A model generated the notes under the pieces. That model was not told the DNA's origin, did no database searches, and saw only the letters and a list, made by a program, of their open reading frames with translations. A DNA stretch of 64,000 bases from Ramazzottius varieornatus. Taxonomy: Eukaryota > Tardigrada > Eutardigrada > Parachela > Ramazzottiidae. The stretch lies in NCBI GenBank assembly GCA_001949185.1, contig BDGG01000004.1, positions 2,918,168 through 2,982,167 on the forward strand, given 5' to 3'. The position numbers were made by a program, and so were the translations under genes. Position 1 is the stretch's first letter. Every line of letters starts with the position of its first letter. This document shows positions 13,201-24,560 of the stretch, one piece after another.

Positions 13201-13717
13201 CCGAGCTCTTTGAATTAGACCGTCGAAGGTTGCCTGAGCCATGCAGAGCACTAACGCCTGCCAGCTGAGAGATGAGGGAATCCGACGAGTTCATCGAAGA
13301 TACACCAGCCTGAACTGACGTAGGATTGCTGTTTCGCCTCGACGGCTGAACCTCCCCTCCGTCTGTCATCAAGGTCGACGGTTGCTGACTTGGTTGCTCA
13401 CTCTGGATGGTCGCTGGAGCATGTCCAGACGGGAAAATGTCACCTGGAGGTGTTGTTGTGCTGTTAGATAAGTTGAGTAAGCTCATCGGTGGAGGCAAGG
13501 ATTCCATCGACAACGTCTGACTTGGCATAACATATTTTGTAGTATCACTCTCGGCTGACGAAGCCTTGTTCGCGTCTATAGGTACTGCTGAGGATGTCTG
13601 CAAGGAGGAAAATCCAGGCTGTCCTTCTGATGGCAAACCGGGAGGTCCCAACAGTTTATTGTCCACTGCCGCTCCTGGAACACTTGACGTGGAATCCCTA
13701 CCGGACGATGGATCCAT
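7220..13717 (-). CDS. SIN3: SIN3 transcriptional corepressor scaffold
   Basis: Nuclear scaffold of the SIN3-HDAC corepressor. Exons, in gene order: 13717-13169, 13042-12749, 12677-12312, 12225-12157, 12077-11952, 11882-11250, 11097-10731, 10571-10214, 10147-10067, 9978-9470, 9371-8659, 8411-8059, 7988-7712, 7654-7220. The sum is 1,709 codons plus stop, with all phases consistent. After a Ser/Pro-rich N-terminus, PAH1 (about residues 205-273) contains [23 protein letters not shown]2 (about 391-465) contains [13 protein letters not shown] and [15 protein letters not shown] basic, Ser/Pro-rich linker of about 210 residues follows, then PAH3 (about 695-765). The HDAC-interaction region follows (SRSYRIRP, then [13 protein letters not shown]), and then the conserved Sin3 C-terminal region ([39 protein letters not shown]). 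The tail is acidic. The start is the first ATG after an acceptor near 13726; an in-frame ATG at 13759 is an alternative. Confidence 0.94.
8504..8605. repeat. Palindromic foldback repeat in a SIN3 intron
   Basis: Two arms of about 45 bp face each other around a short AT-rich centre, in the 8412-8658 intron of SIN3. The shared core is GTTTTC-C-CCAAGTGACGCA, then GCTTT. The outer parts also match (GCAGAC...CTCGACAAG) with a 3-nt insertion in the left arm. The same core recurs in foldbacks at 24186-24266 and 25768-25836. Confidence 0.8.
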
Positions 13718-14632
13718 ATCGCTCGTTGTATTCTCTTCTCTATCTGCGAAAGGAATCATCCGTCATTGACAGTCTGTCAATCGGCCAACATTCCAGTCGG
13801 GATTAAGACTCTGAAGTCAGGACCTACGGTTTACTGTTTGCAAGCAGTATGCGGTCTGTCGACGTAAAGGTTTCGCCGTCGATCTTCAAGCAGTCATCCG
13901 TATGTCCACCAATGTCCCAGTGCAAGGTCAGCGATCATCATTACCAGACTTCAGAGTTTCGGGAAGGGAATGAACAAAACTGGAGGAATACTTTGACAGA
14001 AAGTTGGAAATAGAGTTGCTGGAAATTCTCCATTTCTTGTATAAATCTGCGATTGGCTCAATTCAACTGCTTTGTTCAGCCTCTTTACCGGCTGAATGCA
14101 CGCAGCGCAAGTTCTCGTCAACCAAGCAGTCTTGTAGTTATTCAGCGTTCGAGTGAATTCAATCAAGTCAAACGGTGACGGAACCGCTGTTTCTAGGTGC
14201 GTGTCGTCGTGTTCCGATGCTCATTGCACACCTACGCTCGACACCTGTTCCTTCATTCGCCAAATTCGCCAAAAACTGAGAATTTCCAGCAAGTCTAGTT
14301 GGAAACGTAAATACATTTTCAGCGCAATTCGCACATTCGCAAATTGCACTCCATCCTCCATGTTGCATTTCTGCACTCTGCAGTCAGCTGTTAATGATAC
14401 GCAGGTGCATGAGGTGTTGCGCACTGCGCGCCCACCGTTTATGTGAGCCATGTGATGTCTGGCATGTCATGCATCTTTGCTGTTTTTCTTACATGACACC
14501 ATGTCGGCGGAATATGGATTTTGTCATGACATGTCATATGTCGGTGGCTCGGTTTAATTTGTTTGTTGAAGTCTCTTCATGTCGTGTAACTTGTCTTGGA
14601 GGTTGAAGCTGCGCAGACGCCGCAGAGTGGTA

Positions 14633-14656
14633 CTCCGCATTTCCGAAAATGCGGAG
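14633..14656. repeat. Perfect 10-bp stem, 4-nt loop hairpin
   Basis: CTCCGCATTT, a CCGA loop, then AAATGCGGAG. The stem is perfect. There is no T-run or gene next to it, so its role is unknown; it may be the relic centre of a foldback element. Confidence 0.6.
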
Positions 14657-15341
14657 GCACAACCTCTAAATGCCAGTCTCTAAAAGGAAGCGAATACCCG
14701 CCCGAACTGTCATCTAAGACCGGTAAGGATGATCTGCTCGACAATTTGCATGGGCTTGTTTGTGGGATCACGCTGCTTTATCTGACTAATTGATTATGTA
14801 GTTTCCGCTAGGAGTGTTGCATCCTGCTGTGGAATTCACTTGGCACAAATAATACATTAAAATGGAAACTTGTGTTCGGTTCAGCGGCGTCGAATGGATG
14901 GAGAAGCTATAGAGATGTAGAAACGGAATGAGATCCATTGCACTTGTCCTGATTCACGGATGATTCCACTTGATATGTGCATATCTTATTGTTCTGCTCA
15001 TCTGTTGTTATATTATCACTTCACTGCACCCGGAACACTGTAAGTTAAAAAGGAAAAATTATCGATGTAGCAGATATATTATGAAAGAATCACGATGTTG
15101 ACTCTGTAGATGAATGTATTGCAGATCCATCAGTACGACTTCCGGCGGGAAAGCCATGTCTGGACAAGAGGCTTCTGCTCACGAAAGACATGCCAAACTC
15201 AAAGAAAGTCCACCTCTTCAAAGATCGAATTTCCGAACTTCAGAACAAACCCAGAAAATTCCTCACATGCAAAAAGCTTCGGGGTGCGCGGCGAAGAACT
15301 GACTATGGTTGGACGGCACGAAAGAAGATTGATCGGACACC

Positions 15342-15500
15342 TACGAGGGCGAAGTTGTAAAGTTAGCCGGCTGGTGCCTGGGTTGTAAAGTTTGCCACTG
15401 AAGATTAGGAGTAGGCCCCTAAATGGCCTACGCTCCATAAAATGCGGCTAACTTTTCAACCACGGCCTACGTCGGCAAACTTTACAACTTTGCCCTCGTA
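15342..15500. mobile_element. Short foldback MITE with TACGAGGGC ends
   Basis: A 159-bp element whose two halves are inverted copies. The left end is TACGAGGGCGAAGTTGTAAA; the right end, inverted, is TACGAGGGCAAAGTTGTAAA. A second inverted block (GTAGGCC...TTTAGG or its complement) lies near the centre at about 15410-15432. The TACGAGG start resembles the ends of the elements at 4081 and 41712, and TA flanks both sides. It is non-coding. Confidence 0.8.
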
Positions 15501-18052
15501 TGGGTTGAACAGTACTACACTATGGTGGTTACGGACAAGCTGACGTTGACTTTTGTTTCTTACCCGCAGGATAAGCCTAGGAGGCAGGTGCGAGAACAAG
15601 GATGAAGAACGGCGGAAAACCAAGCGAAGAACCCACATAACGCGAGACACTCGGACAGAAGACCGACTGAGAAGTGAGGACAACCATGGAAGTACGGTAA
15701 GTGCGGAAATTACTGAAACGCTGCCCAACGACGGATAACGTGGGGGAAGGGGGGGGGTGCTTCACAGCTGTGGTGTTTACGATGGCCTGGACTTGTTACT
15801 GTGTTCTGGTACATCATTTTCACGGAACCACGCCTTTGCATAGCACAGTTATTATCGGCTCAAAAAATAAGACAGGGTCAGCAGAGATCGGGTTGAAGAC
15901 TAGTCTAAATCTACTTTCCAGCTCTTCTGATAGTCTGACATCTGGCCCGGAGGCATAAGCAAACTTGTACAGCAGAAAAATTTCATATGCTGAAACCCTT
16001 CTATTGACGCTTTTGTTGGATCTGTTTCTAAAATACCTTGGAAAATATTTGCTATAATAATCCCTCAGAAAATAACTTCCGCAATGAGGTCCCGGCGAAT
16101 TCAAGGTTAATACGCAAGATCGAAATAGTTTCCCGTTAGATATTCGTTGAACTTATCGATATTAATTGTGCATGACAGGCAAGCCGACGATTTCAAGATT
16201 ACTCCGCAGGTGACGGGAGAAATGGCAAAGTGTTCGGCGTACATCCGGGTAGTGTACGGAAGTGATGTACAGTACAGAGCACGGTCGGGATGTGATTTGA
16301 CTAGGGCTGATGAAGAGCGATGGAAATCACGCACGGAAACGTGTAGTCAGTGCGCTGCGCTGCATGGCTCACTGCGTGGCATCTGCTTGTCGTCATTGGG
16401 GGAACGTGTCGCCTGTTTGCAGACTAGTCTGTCCACAGACCATACCGTAGATACAATCTACTGGCATATAATTGTTTTCTTAATGAGTTTAAATTACCTG
16501 ATAATATGCCACGGAACAGGAAATATGCGGGCAGGGAATTAGTCCCCAAATCAGATAGCATCAATCGTGACCTGCTGCTATATCACATGTACGATTAGCG
16601 TTCGCCTGAAATATCCTAGCCGTAAGTCGCGCAGCAATATATACGCGGTCCCTAACAGTATAGCTCTCTTCAGAACAGAAATCCAAGGGCTAAAATGAAA
16701 ATCTTTCAGTGAGGAACTGAAGTAATGGACTGGTGAGGGTTTGTCAAACTGCGGAGAGAATCAATGCGGCTTTCCGAGTTTCCCTCGGTTCGTACGCCAG
16801 TACAGGCAACATGCCCGTGGGCACGAGCTCGGAAACGTATGCGCGGAACAATCGACAAGAGAGTGAACCATCTAACCGTTTTCGAGGACGGTTGTGAAGT
16901 CTTGTCTGGCTCGAAACTAGTCTTCTGTTCTTGCACTTGGTCAGAGCTATTCAGGGACCAGTGGTTTCCGTCTCATACATCGGCAAACCTTCTTCTTGTA
17001 TAGGAGAATTTCGTGTCAGGATGAACGTCAGCTCGAAATCACTTTCGCAGACACACAAACTCTAGGTACTCTCCCTCGAAAAATTTATTGCTGGAGGCAA
17101 AATTTATGGAGAAGGTTTCGTGAACCAGGTGAACGTGCAGGGCGGATGATGACGTACGATATGTGCGAGAAATATCGTGAGGAAATAGTAAGCGTCAAGT
17201 TACATACATACAGTATACAACGCGTTTGGCGCGGTGCAGTACATAGTGCAGACATTGGTATTAGCAACTAGTTCAGCATTGGCTTGATCCAATCCAGGCT
17301 GTCGATATCTGTGCTGGTGCACAAGTGCCAATCAGGAGGCTGCATCTGGGATTTTCATGTTGCAAAAAGAGCTTAACCAGATGGATCACTTCTCCTCTTC
17401 ACATACCCAGCTCTAGTATAGATCGGTACATCCCTGTCATAAGGTTATCGAAACTTTGTGAGGTAACTTATCTCGGTTCTAGCATCGCTTTTTGATATTA
17501 TTGTTTGGTTGAGAGTGTCGGAATTTACGCCTCTGAACAACTCAACTTCTTCCTTGTCAGAAAAATCACATATTCGGTTCCCATCGTATCCCGCAACTCT
17601 CTGATACACTGCGTGGAGTATTTTGCCCCATCTAAACTGTTTCTGATGTTGATGGTGCAATGCGGAATTAATTTTGTTGATTGAATATGGACGCGTCGCA
17701 CGATACTTTGGTCAATCCCCTTTTGTTACCAAGTACGCCAGTTTCTCTAATTAGTTCGATCACTTAGCTGACGAAAAGATGCCAGAGACTCAATCCGATC
17801 CCTTCTGAGTCAAGACATCCAACTGACTACTCTTTGGGCAACATCTGCGTAGAATGACATTTTACTGTATGGTCGGCTAATGTAGCGGTGACGGAAGCTC
17901 TGAAGAACCTTATGATACCAGTGACCTTTAGGGTTACGGTATATCTTCGTATACTAATGCTGAAATTCCAAGGCAAACGTCATTTCGAACGGTCAGCCTT
18001 TTGCTCAAGTATTTGGGTCTTTCTAAATTTTGTTTGGATTTTCACAGGTATA

Positions 18053-21000
18053 ATGAAGTGTGAATCTCCAAGATGCGCCGGATGCGGCTCGCAGATCCAC
18101 GATCAGTACATTCTGCGTGTAGCGCCCGATCTGGAGTGGCATGCGTCGTGCCTGAAATGTGGAATATGTCAGCAATTTCTGGATGAGAATAGCACTTGCT
18201 TTGTCCATCAAGGTCGCCCGATCTGCAAAGACGATTACATTCGGTAAGCAATATTGCGCATCACTGTTTGCTTTACCCGAATTCCAAAAGACTTGATTGT
18301 CACCGAACAATTAATTAACGCACACAGGCAGCGCCCTTCTCACACCACTGTTACGTCAGCGTAGTGAGCAATTATGACACTGCTGTCCAAACCCGAGCAC
18401 CCGTCGAGATCCCACACTCACAGATTTAGAGTGGTGCGAACCGAACATTAAGCTTGACTACGAGGGAGAAAAAAAGAAGAGAATAAGTTGGATATCTCAT
18501 CAATTTTCCTCAAAACTGTTATTTTCGGGAAAAAACGCAGGGTCGAGCTGTTGATTGACTAACATTTTCTAACTTTGCTTATATTAGAGAGTAAAAGGTC
18601 ACAGGAGTCAGAGTTATGAATCTCTGGCAGACTGAAATGTCCTTACTTAGTTATCCTTTTTTCTGTATTTTAGGAGTTTCCGCACCTGTGCAAAATGCAA
18701 AGAACCCTTCTGCAAGGATGACGTCGTGATGCGTGCGCGGCGTTTGATCTTTCACGTCGACTGTTTTCGGTGTTCGGCTTGCAATAATTCTCTGGCGACA
18801 GGTACTGTGAATGGTTGCTAGTTTTAATCATAACCTGTCAGTTCACCAAAGAATACCCTGCACTAACTTCCTGTAAAACTGACAAATTTTGGAATTAAGT
18901 AGATGTTTGGCCAGAATGGTCCGAATATATGTACAGTGTACATGCATGAATCTGCGCATGTTGGCTTTGGTGGCATCGCTTGACAGTTACGACCCATTTA
19001 GGAAATTAAAACAAGACGCTGCTATTTACAGGCGATGAGTTTGGCCTGCGGGAAGACGTCTTGTTTTGCAAAAGTCATTTCGACCAGACCCAGAAACTTT
19101 TGGACGAGAAAGACTCGGACAGTGTCGTCTACCAGAAGCGCCAAAAATCACACGACAAGTCTTTCGGTAAGCCAGAACCTCCTTCGCATTTGAAATCTTC
19201 GCGAAAAAAACCATTCAGAGCCACCAACTGCCGGCCGTACTTCTCGCACTGTAATCTCACGATATTCGGTGCGAGAACTTGGAATTATTGGATGGAACCG
19301 AGAAGGCGCCAATCGTTTCATCAGCAAGGAAAACCACCGTCTTTAGTCTGGAGAATTTTTTTGAACGCGATAAGCCAACTTTCGAGTCGTTTAGGCAGAT
19401 TAAATTATATCTTACGGATAGGGAGACCAGTTTTTTGGGGTTGCCATTAGCCGGCGGTCTTGTGGATTCCAACAAGATGGCTGGAAGGCAGGCGTCTGCT
19501 GGACATGCCGCACAGATAGCCAAGATAGCGCGCGAGTTATTCGGGGTAGAGTTATGGAGAAGGTTTGGGGCCGCTCATGGATGGAATGGCAGCTTGCTTG
19601 CTTGCTTTGCATTAGTATCATGGCAGGACAGAAGATGATGTCGCGGTGATTTTGATTTATCCGACAGTGACAAGACAAGTAAGGAGTACGTAAACAGTTT
19701 AGCTTGCACCTAATTCAATTTCCATTGGCAGTCTGTGGTGCGCTAGTCTTGCTCTGAAGTCTTATCCACGTTTATTCAGTGCCATGTGTGCACATGCCAA
19801 CTGCTCCGCTCCCACCACAACCCACGAACCTTTCTCCATAATCACTTTCCGATCCAAAATGATACCCACCAACTCCTACTAACCAGTCCATATCTAAAAC
19901 AAAGAGAGCTATCGCTAGCGTCAAACGAGCCGATGTTTTTGTATCCCAGGTTTCGGACCCGACCAATTTATCTGTCACTAACAATTTCAGAAAAATGAAA
20001 AATTTCTGAAGAATAAATACTAAGAGAAATAATTTTCAGGAAAGCAAATTACTTATGGAAAAGGGTTCGGATTATTTCTTCGAGGTTCTCTCTGTTTCGC
20101 TAGAGTTCGTTCTTTTCGAGTATTTTTTTCCGGGAAGGTTCTGGGGGATATGGGTGGTAATATGGAAAATAGGTTAAAGAGTGAAACAAAAATGTCGGCG
20201 GAGGATTATGCAGTGAAAGGTGAGACGTGATTTGAAAGATTAGCGTCTGTCATGATGGCGCACGCGATCTTCTCGTTAATTGAGCAATTAGGTGAGATTC
20301 CGATTGGCCCGTCGGACGTGACGGGCTTCTTGGCTTAGACTGTCAGGTTGAATTGTGCGTTGCTGACGTTTTTTTTATGTTCTTGACAGATCATGTCGAT
20401 ACTCCGCCAAGCAGTAACGAAGGACAAGTGACACTAAACGGCCCACGCAGTCCTTCCTCCTCTTCGCCGAACTCGGGCAGCGGTACGGTCATCACTTCCA
20501 CAGCCATGGTCGGATCCAACTTCCCCAAGCATACCTCCCGCGAGTCTTCACATTCACACCGGGCCGGTGGAAAGCACAGCAAGGAATCCAAGACCACCCG
20601 CGTTCGCACCGTTCTCAATGAAAAGCAATTGGCCACTCTCCGCCAGTGCTATAACATGAACCCGCGACCCGATGCACTCACGAAGGAAAACCTGGTGGAA
20701 CACACCGGATTGAGCTCACGGGTTATACGTGTCTGGTTCCAGGTAGATTACCTCGGGGGTCTCCGCACGCTGTCTAACAAGCTTGCTGGATCCTGGCTCT
20801 GAATTTTATTTTGAAATTTCATTTTCAGAATAAGCGGTGTAAAGACAAGAAACGGAGCGTCTTGATGAAGCAGATGGCTCACCAGGAAAAGGTAAGGAAA
20901 CTGTATAGAAATTCGAGATGAATATACCGATAGAGTCGGGCGTAAGGGCTGATCAGTGATCACGATCGGCGATCGCGAGCCTAGTTCATAATAAAGTTTC

Positions 21001-24000
21001 CGACTTTGTCTGTTGTTCGGCTCGCAAGAGAATAAGTCGATCGCTCAACATCGATTGCTACTTGTAATTATTGGTAAACAGAAGGATGGATACACAGTGG
21101 CAGTACCTGCATGCACTGTACGGTCAAACGAAACATTTGCATGGGTGAATTCCCCATGCAAATCCCAGGAGCATAACGTGAGGGCAGCCAAGGATAGAAT
21201 TACGTTTGCTTTTAACGTTCTGAATTGACGCAACGGGCAAGCTGGGCTCAGTGTTGAATACGATCTCCGTCAGAGGCTCAAAGTTACCCTACACCAGTAA
21301 CGTGCGCGAGTCAACTACCTGTCCATCGAATTGCCCTTAGGAAATTGATTAATTACAACTCGTGCCTTGCAATGGTGTCAATTTTACCTTTACGATCGCG
21401 TACCTACGCGTTATCCATGTCAGAGCCATGGAACAGTCGATTAAGCCCAGCGAACGCGCATGATTACCGACGCGATAAATTACCAGATGTACGTACCGTG
21501 CTTGATTGATACCGATACAAAATCTACACGCACATTCTTCATTTGCAGTAAGTTGGAAGGATCTTAGAAAAAAGGCGGATAAAAATGATCGGATTTTTTT
21601 TCTCAGTGCTGTATCATTGATCTGCTAATTAATGATATCTGAAAAGGGTATTCCGTGGTATTGAGCGTGTTCGGTCAAGTCTTGGTTCGGTCAGTTCATT
21701 AACATAGTGGTGATAATTGATTGAAATGGCCGGACTGCGTGGTGGTAGTGTTTTTGGAGCGTGAAGCGTAAATACTTCCGTTGCAGCCGAGCTTTACTCG
21801 GCGTCGTGCTTGGGTGGAAGTGAGGAAGGGCCGGGATCTGCTGCAGTAATGATGCGGGTTGGTCGTTGTGCCTAGTTTGTGCCAGTTCAATTATTCTTTA
21901 ACAAGTCTTATGATGTCGGCGGCGTTACAGCGCGTGCCCGACAGGCGACTTGCTGAAGGACAGGCCGCTTTCAACGGGAGTCACACAAAACCAGTTGCGG
22001 GGGTGAGCAAATGTTGTGCTGCACTTTCTCAGGATAAATTCACTGTGGAGTGAATATTGTTCGGCGCCTCTTTTGTGCATACCCGCAGTGGCAATAAAAT
22101 TTCGATAATGAAATAATTGAGCCTGTGCCTCTTTGGGTGAGGTCCCTTCTTGCTCGTAAATGCCGAGCACAGTGTACCTGGACACGTGCCCCCTTCACAA
22201 AGAGCAGTCTATCTTCACTTCATTTACCCCAACCGTATTATTATGCTCTGTCTCAGTTCCGCCCGCTTGAACTCCGTAGTCTCACCAGATATAATAATAT
22301 GTGCAGAAATGATTCCACCGCGCCAGGGATGATCGCACCGGTAAATTTGAAGATTCTCCCAAATTACTAAAGTTTTCTCATTGAGCTGGTTTTCTAATTT
22401 TAAAATTTCCGTAGGGTTTTTTGGCACTTCGTTCCATGATTTTGCAGAACCAACCGGACGAACTAGTCAGGAAATTCGAGAGACCACCATTTTAGTGCTC
22501 GTACAGTACGCAGCTTACATGCCGTCGTGGTCCTCGTAAGAAATCGGTACCGCGCGTAGGATAGAAGTCTTGCATGCAGATCAATATAGATTTCCGATCA
22601 CATACAGGGTCACAACCCGAGATATCCTCAGTCTTCCAGTGCCGAGCGTAATCTTTTCTTACGCATAGACCGCAGATGGCCGGTCCCGCTTAAATCTGAT
22701 TAAGGCATGCTTTATTTACTCCCAGGTCCTAGCTACGACTGCACTTTGCGCGAATGCTTTCTTTGCATTGTGCTAGTGCGGACTGGGCGGATGTAAGCGA
22801 ATGCATATTTACGAAAGAGCCCAAGCAGCGTTATGGATTTTTTGCCCTCTTTGACCTTTGGCGTGCTTTCTGCGTGCACTATAGGCACGTTATCCATCAC
22901 GCAGCACACACTTCAAAAAGAATCTTGACCGTTTTTATTTGCAAAAAACTGAAGCAGGCTATTTATATTTTAGCTATCAAAAAGGCGAGGCTGGAAGCTC
23001 GAAGGCGGCATATACTGTATGTAAATGAAGAGCTGGATCATCAAGACGGCTCGAAAAGGCACTTGAGTCATGTGTCTACAGTGCATGTATCAAGTGCTTT
23101 TGTTTGGCTTTCTCTCCCCACAAAATAAGCCGTCTTATGGTCTGAGAAGGCCCTATTATTTTACCTCTGTTTGTATACAGTATGTTTTCGTTGAGGATAG
23201 CCAAGCTACCGTTTGTTTGCCCTGCAAAAACACAGGTGCACACTCTACCCTTACTACAATAGCATTCGAGCGCTGCTGTCAGTAAAATAATATAACGTGG
23301 GCCGAAGAGAAAGAAAGCCAAAGTCAATTGGGGAACTTAACCGAAATATATTCTGAGACTGTTGTTTTGTCTTGCAGAACGGTCAGCGGCTTCAAGCCAT
23401 ACAAGGTCTGCAGGGTGTGCCAATGATTGCAGGAAGCCCCATCCGTCATATCGGACACGGGGATCCTCATATGCAGATGGACGTGAGGAACTATCATCAG
23501 CCACCACCCACGTGGAAAGCGCTTAGCGACTTTGCCATGCAGAACGATCTCAGGTTGCCTCTGAATGGTGGCGGAAGCGACGGCAGCCACGAAGGAACGG
23601 GCGCGTTCCAGCAACTGGTAAGCGCAGATTGATAAACACAAGCTTGTTCAACCGTAGCCGAAGTCCTTTCTTAATCTATAAAATTTATGGGTCCAGTTTA
23701 AAACTGGCACTCGGAATGGTTTTTGAGCTGGAATAACGCTCTCGCGATTCTCCGTGCAGCCTTTACGAATTCTTGCAGCGTAACAAGACGCGTTTCGCCC
23801 GATCGCATCTTTCTGGTCCCAGTAATCGAACACGTTACTTGCGGCGACGATTCCAAGGCGTCAAAAGAAATAAACAGGATAGGAAAGGCATCGGTTGGAT
23901 ATGGTGGCTTTTCTGTGAAGGGGAACATGAGGATGAGACGCATCAGGTTACAGCTAGTTTCAATCTAAACAACAGCCACTAGACTAAACATACTGCCGAG

Positions 24001-24560
24001 CTGCCATGGAACATGAATTGAATACATAAACCAAAATGCTGATCCTCCACCCAAGTTGCATACAGAATACATAAGCTCCATGTATACATGTTTGCTCGAA
24101 CCATATGATAATCCGGAAACTTCACCAAACAACAACTCAAAACTACGTTATGCTATCAATATACGGGACGCGGACAGATCAACTGACCCAGGTCGTTAGC
24201 CAAAGCGGCGCACGCTTCCGTTGTTGCTGGCCGAACGTGTGCGCCACTTAGAAAACGATCTGGCTCAGTCCTTCGCGTGCGTCCCACATGACGAGTTTTC
24301 CCAAGAAACCTTGATCTTTACTTATTGCGGGTTTTTTACAGATGCATGGCTTTGGGGATGGAAGCGGGATGGGAGCGATGCATATGCATCATCAGGGACC
24401 GCCAGCACAACACGGTCACCCGGGGCAAGAGATGGGTAGCATGAATGGGCTGTATTCGGATATGGCCATTGATGACAGCTATTCGCACGGCGGTCCCAAT
24501 TCTGTCTCCAGCTCGATGGTTCCCTCCGACCTCTCCAGCCCATCAGGAAGTATGGACTAG
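18053..24560 (+). CDS. ISL: Islet (ISL1/2-type) LIM-homeodomain transcription factor
   Basis: Nuclear LIM-homeodomain factor that specifies motor neurons and other cell types. Exons: 18053-18243, 18674-18801, 19032-19166, 20390-20742, 20829-20891, 23378-23617, 24342-24560; 442 residues, phases consistent. LIM1 starts almost at the N-terminus ([16 protein letters not shown], then [11 protein letters not shown]). LIM2 reads [19 protein letters not shown], then [10 protein letters not shown] and [14 protein letters not shown] Ser-rich linker leads to the homeodomain: [27 protein letters not shown], then VIRVWFQ split by an intron from [10 protein letters not shown]. Downstream, [11 protein letters not shown] and GAFQQL match the conserved Islet region after the homeodomain. 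The 2.5-kb intron at 20892-23377 is unusually long for this locus. The start ATG lies 5 nt after a strong acceptor. A foldback repeat sits in the last intron. Confidence 0.96.
24186..24266. repeat. Foldback repeat in the last Islet intron
   Basis: Inverted arms of about 30 bp (CCAGGTCGTTAGCCAAAGCG... on the left; CGTGTGCGCCACTTAGAAAA... on the right) around a short spacer. The GTGCGCCACTT core matches the foldbacks at 8504-8605 and 25768-25836. Confidence 0.7.

Larger units (their letters stand above)
13718..18052. other. Intergenic region between divergent SIN3 and Islet
   Basis: About 4.3 kb between the start of SIN3 (-) and the start of Islet (+). I see no supported exons. It must contain both promoters and probably 5' UTR exons: an acceptor, TTTTCACAG, ends 5 nt before the Islet ATG. 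The open frames here (for example 16147-16542 and 16764-17003) show no conserved motif. A hairpin at 14633-14656 and a foldback element at 15342-15500 are listed separately. Confidence 0.5.

Noticed and set aside
7220-13717. First impression of a large channel or receptor gene (ryanodine receptor type)
   Set aside because: The joined exons contain PAH domains and the Sin3 C-terminal region, and no channel or membrane segment.
16147-17003. Two plus-strand frames of 131 and 79 residues upstream of Islet
   Set aside because: Neither shows a conserved motif or fitting splice signals.
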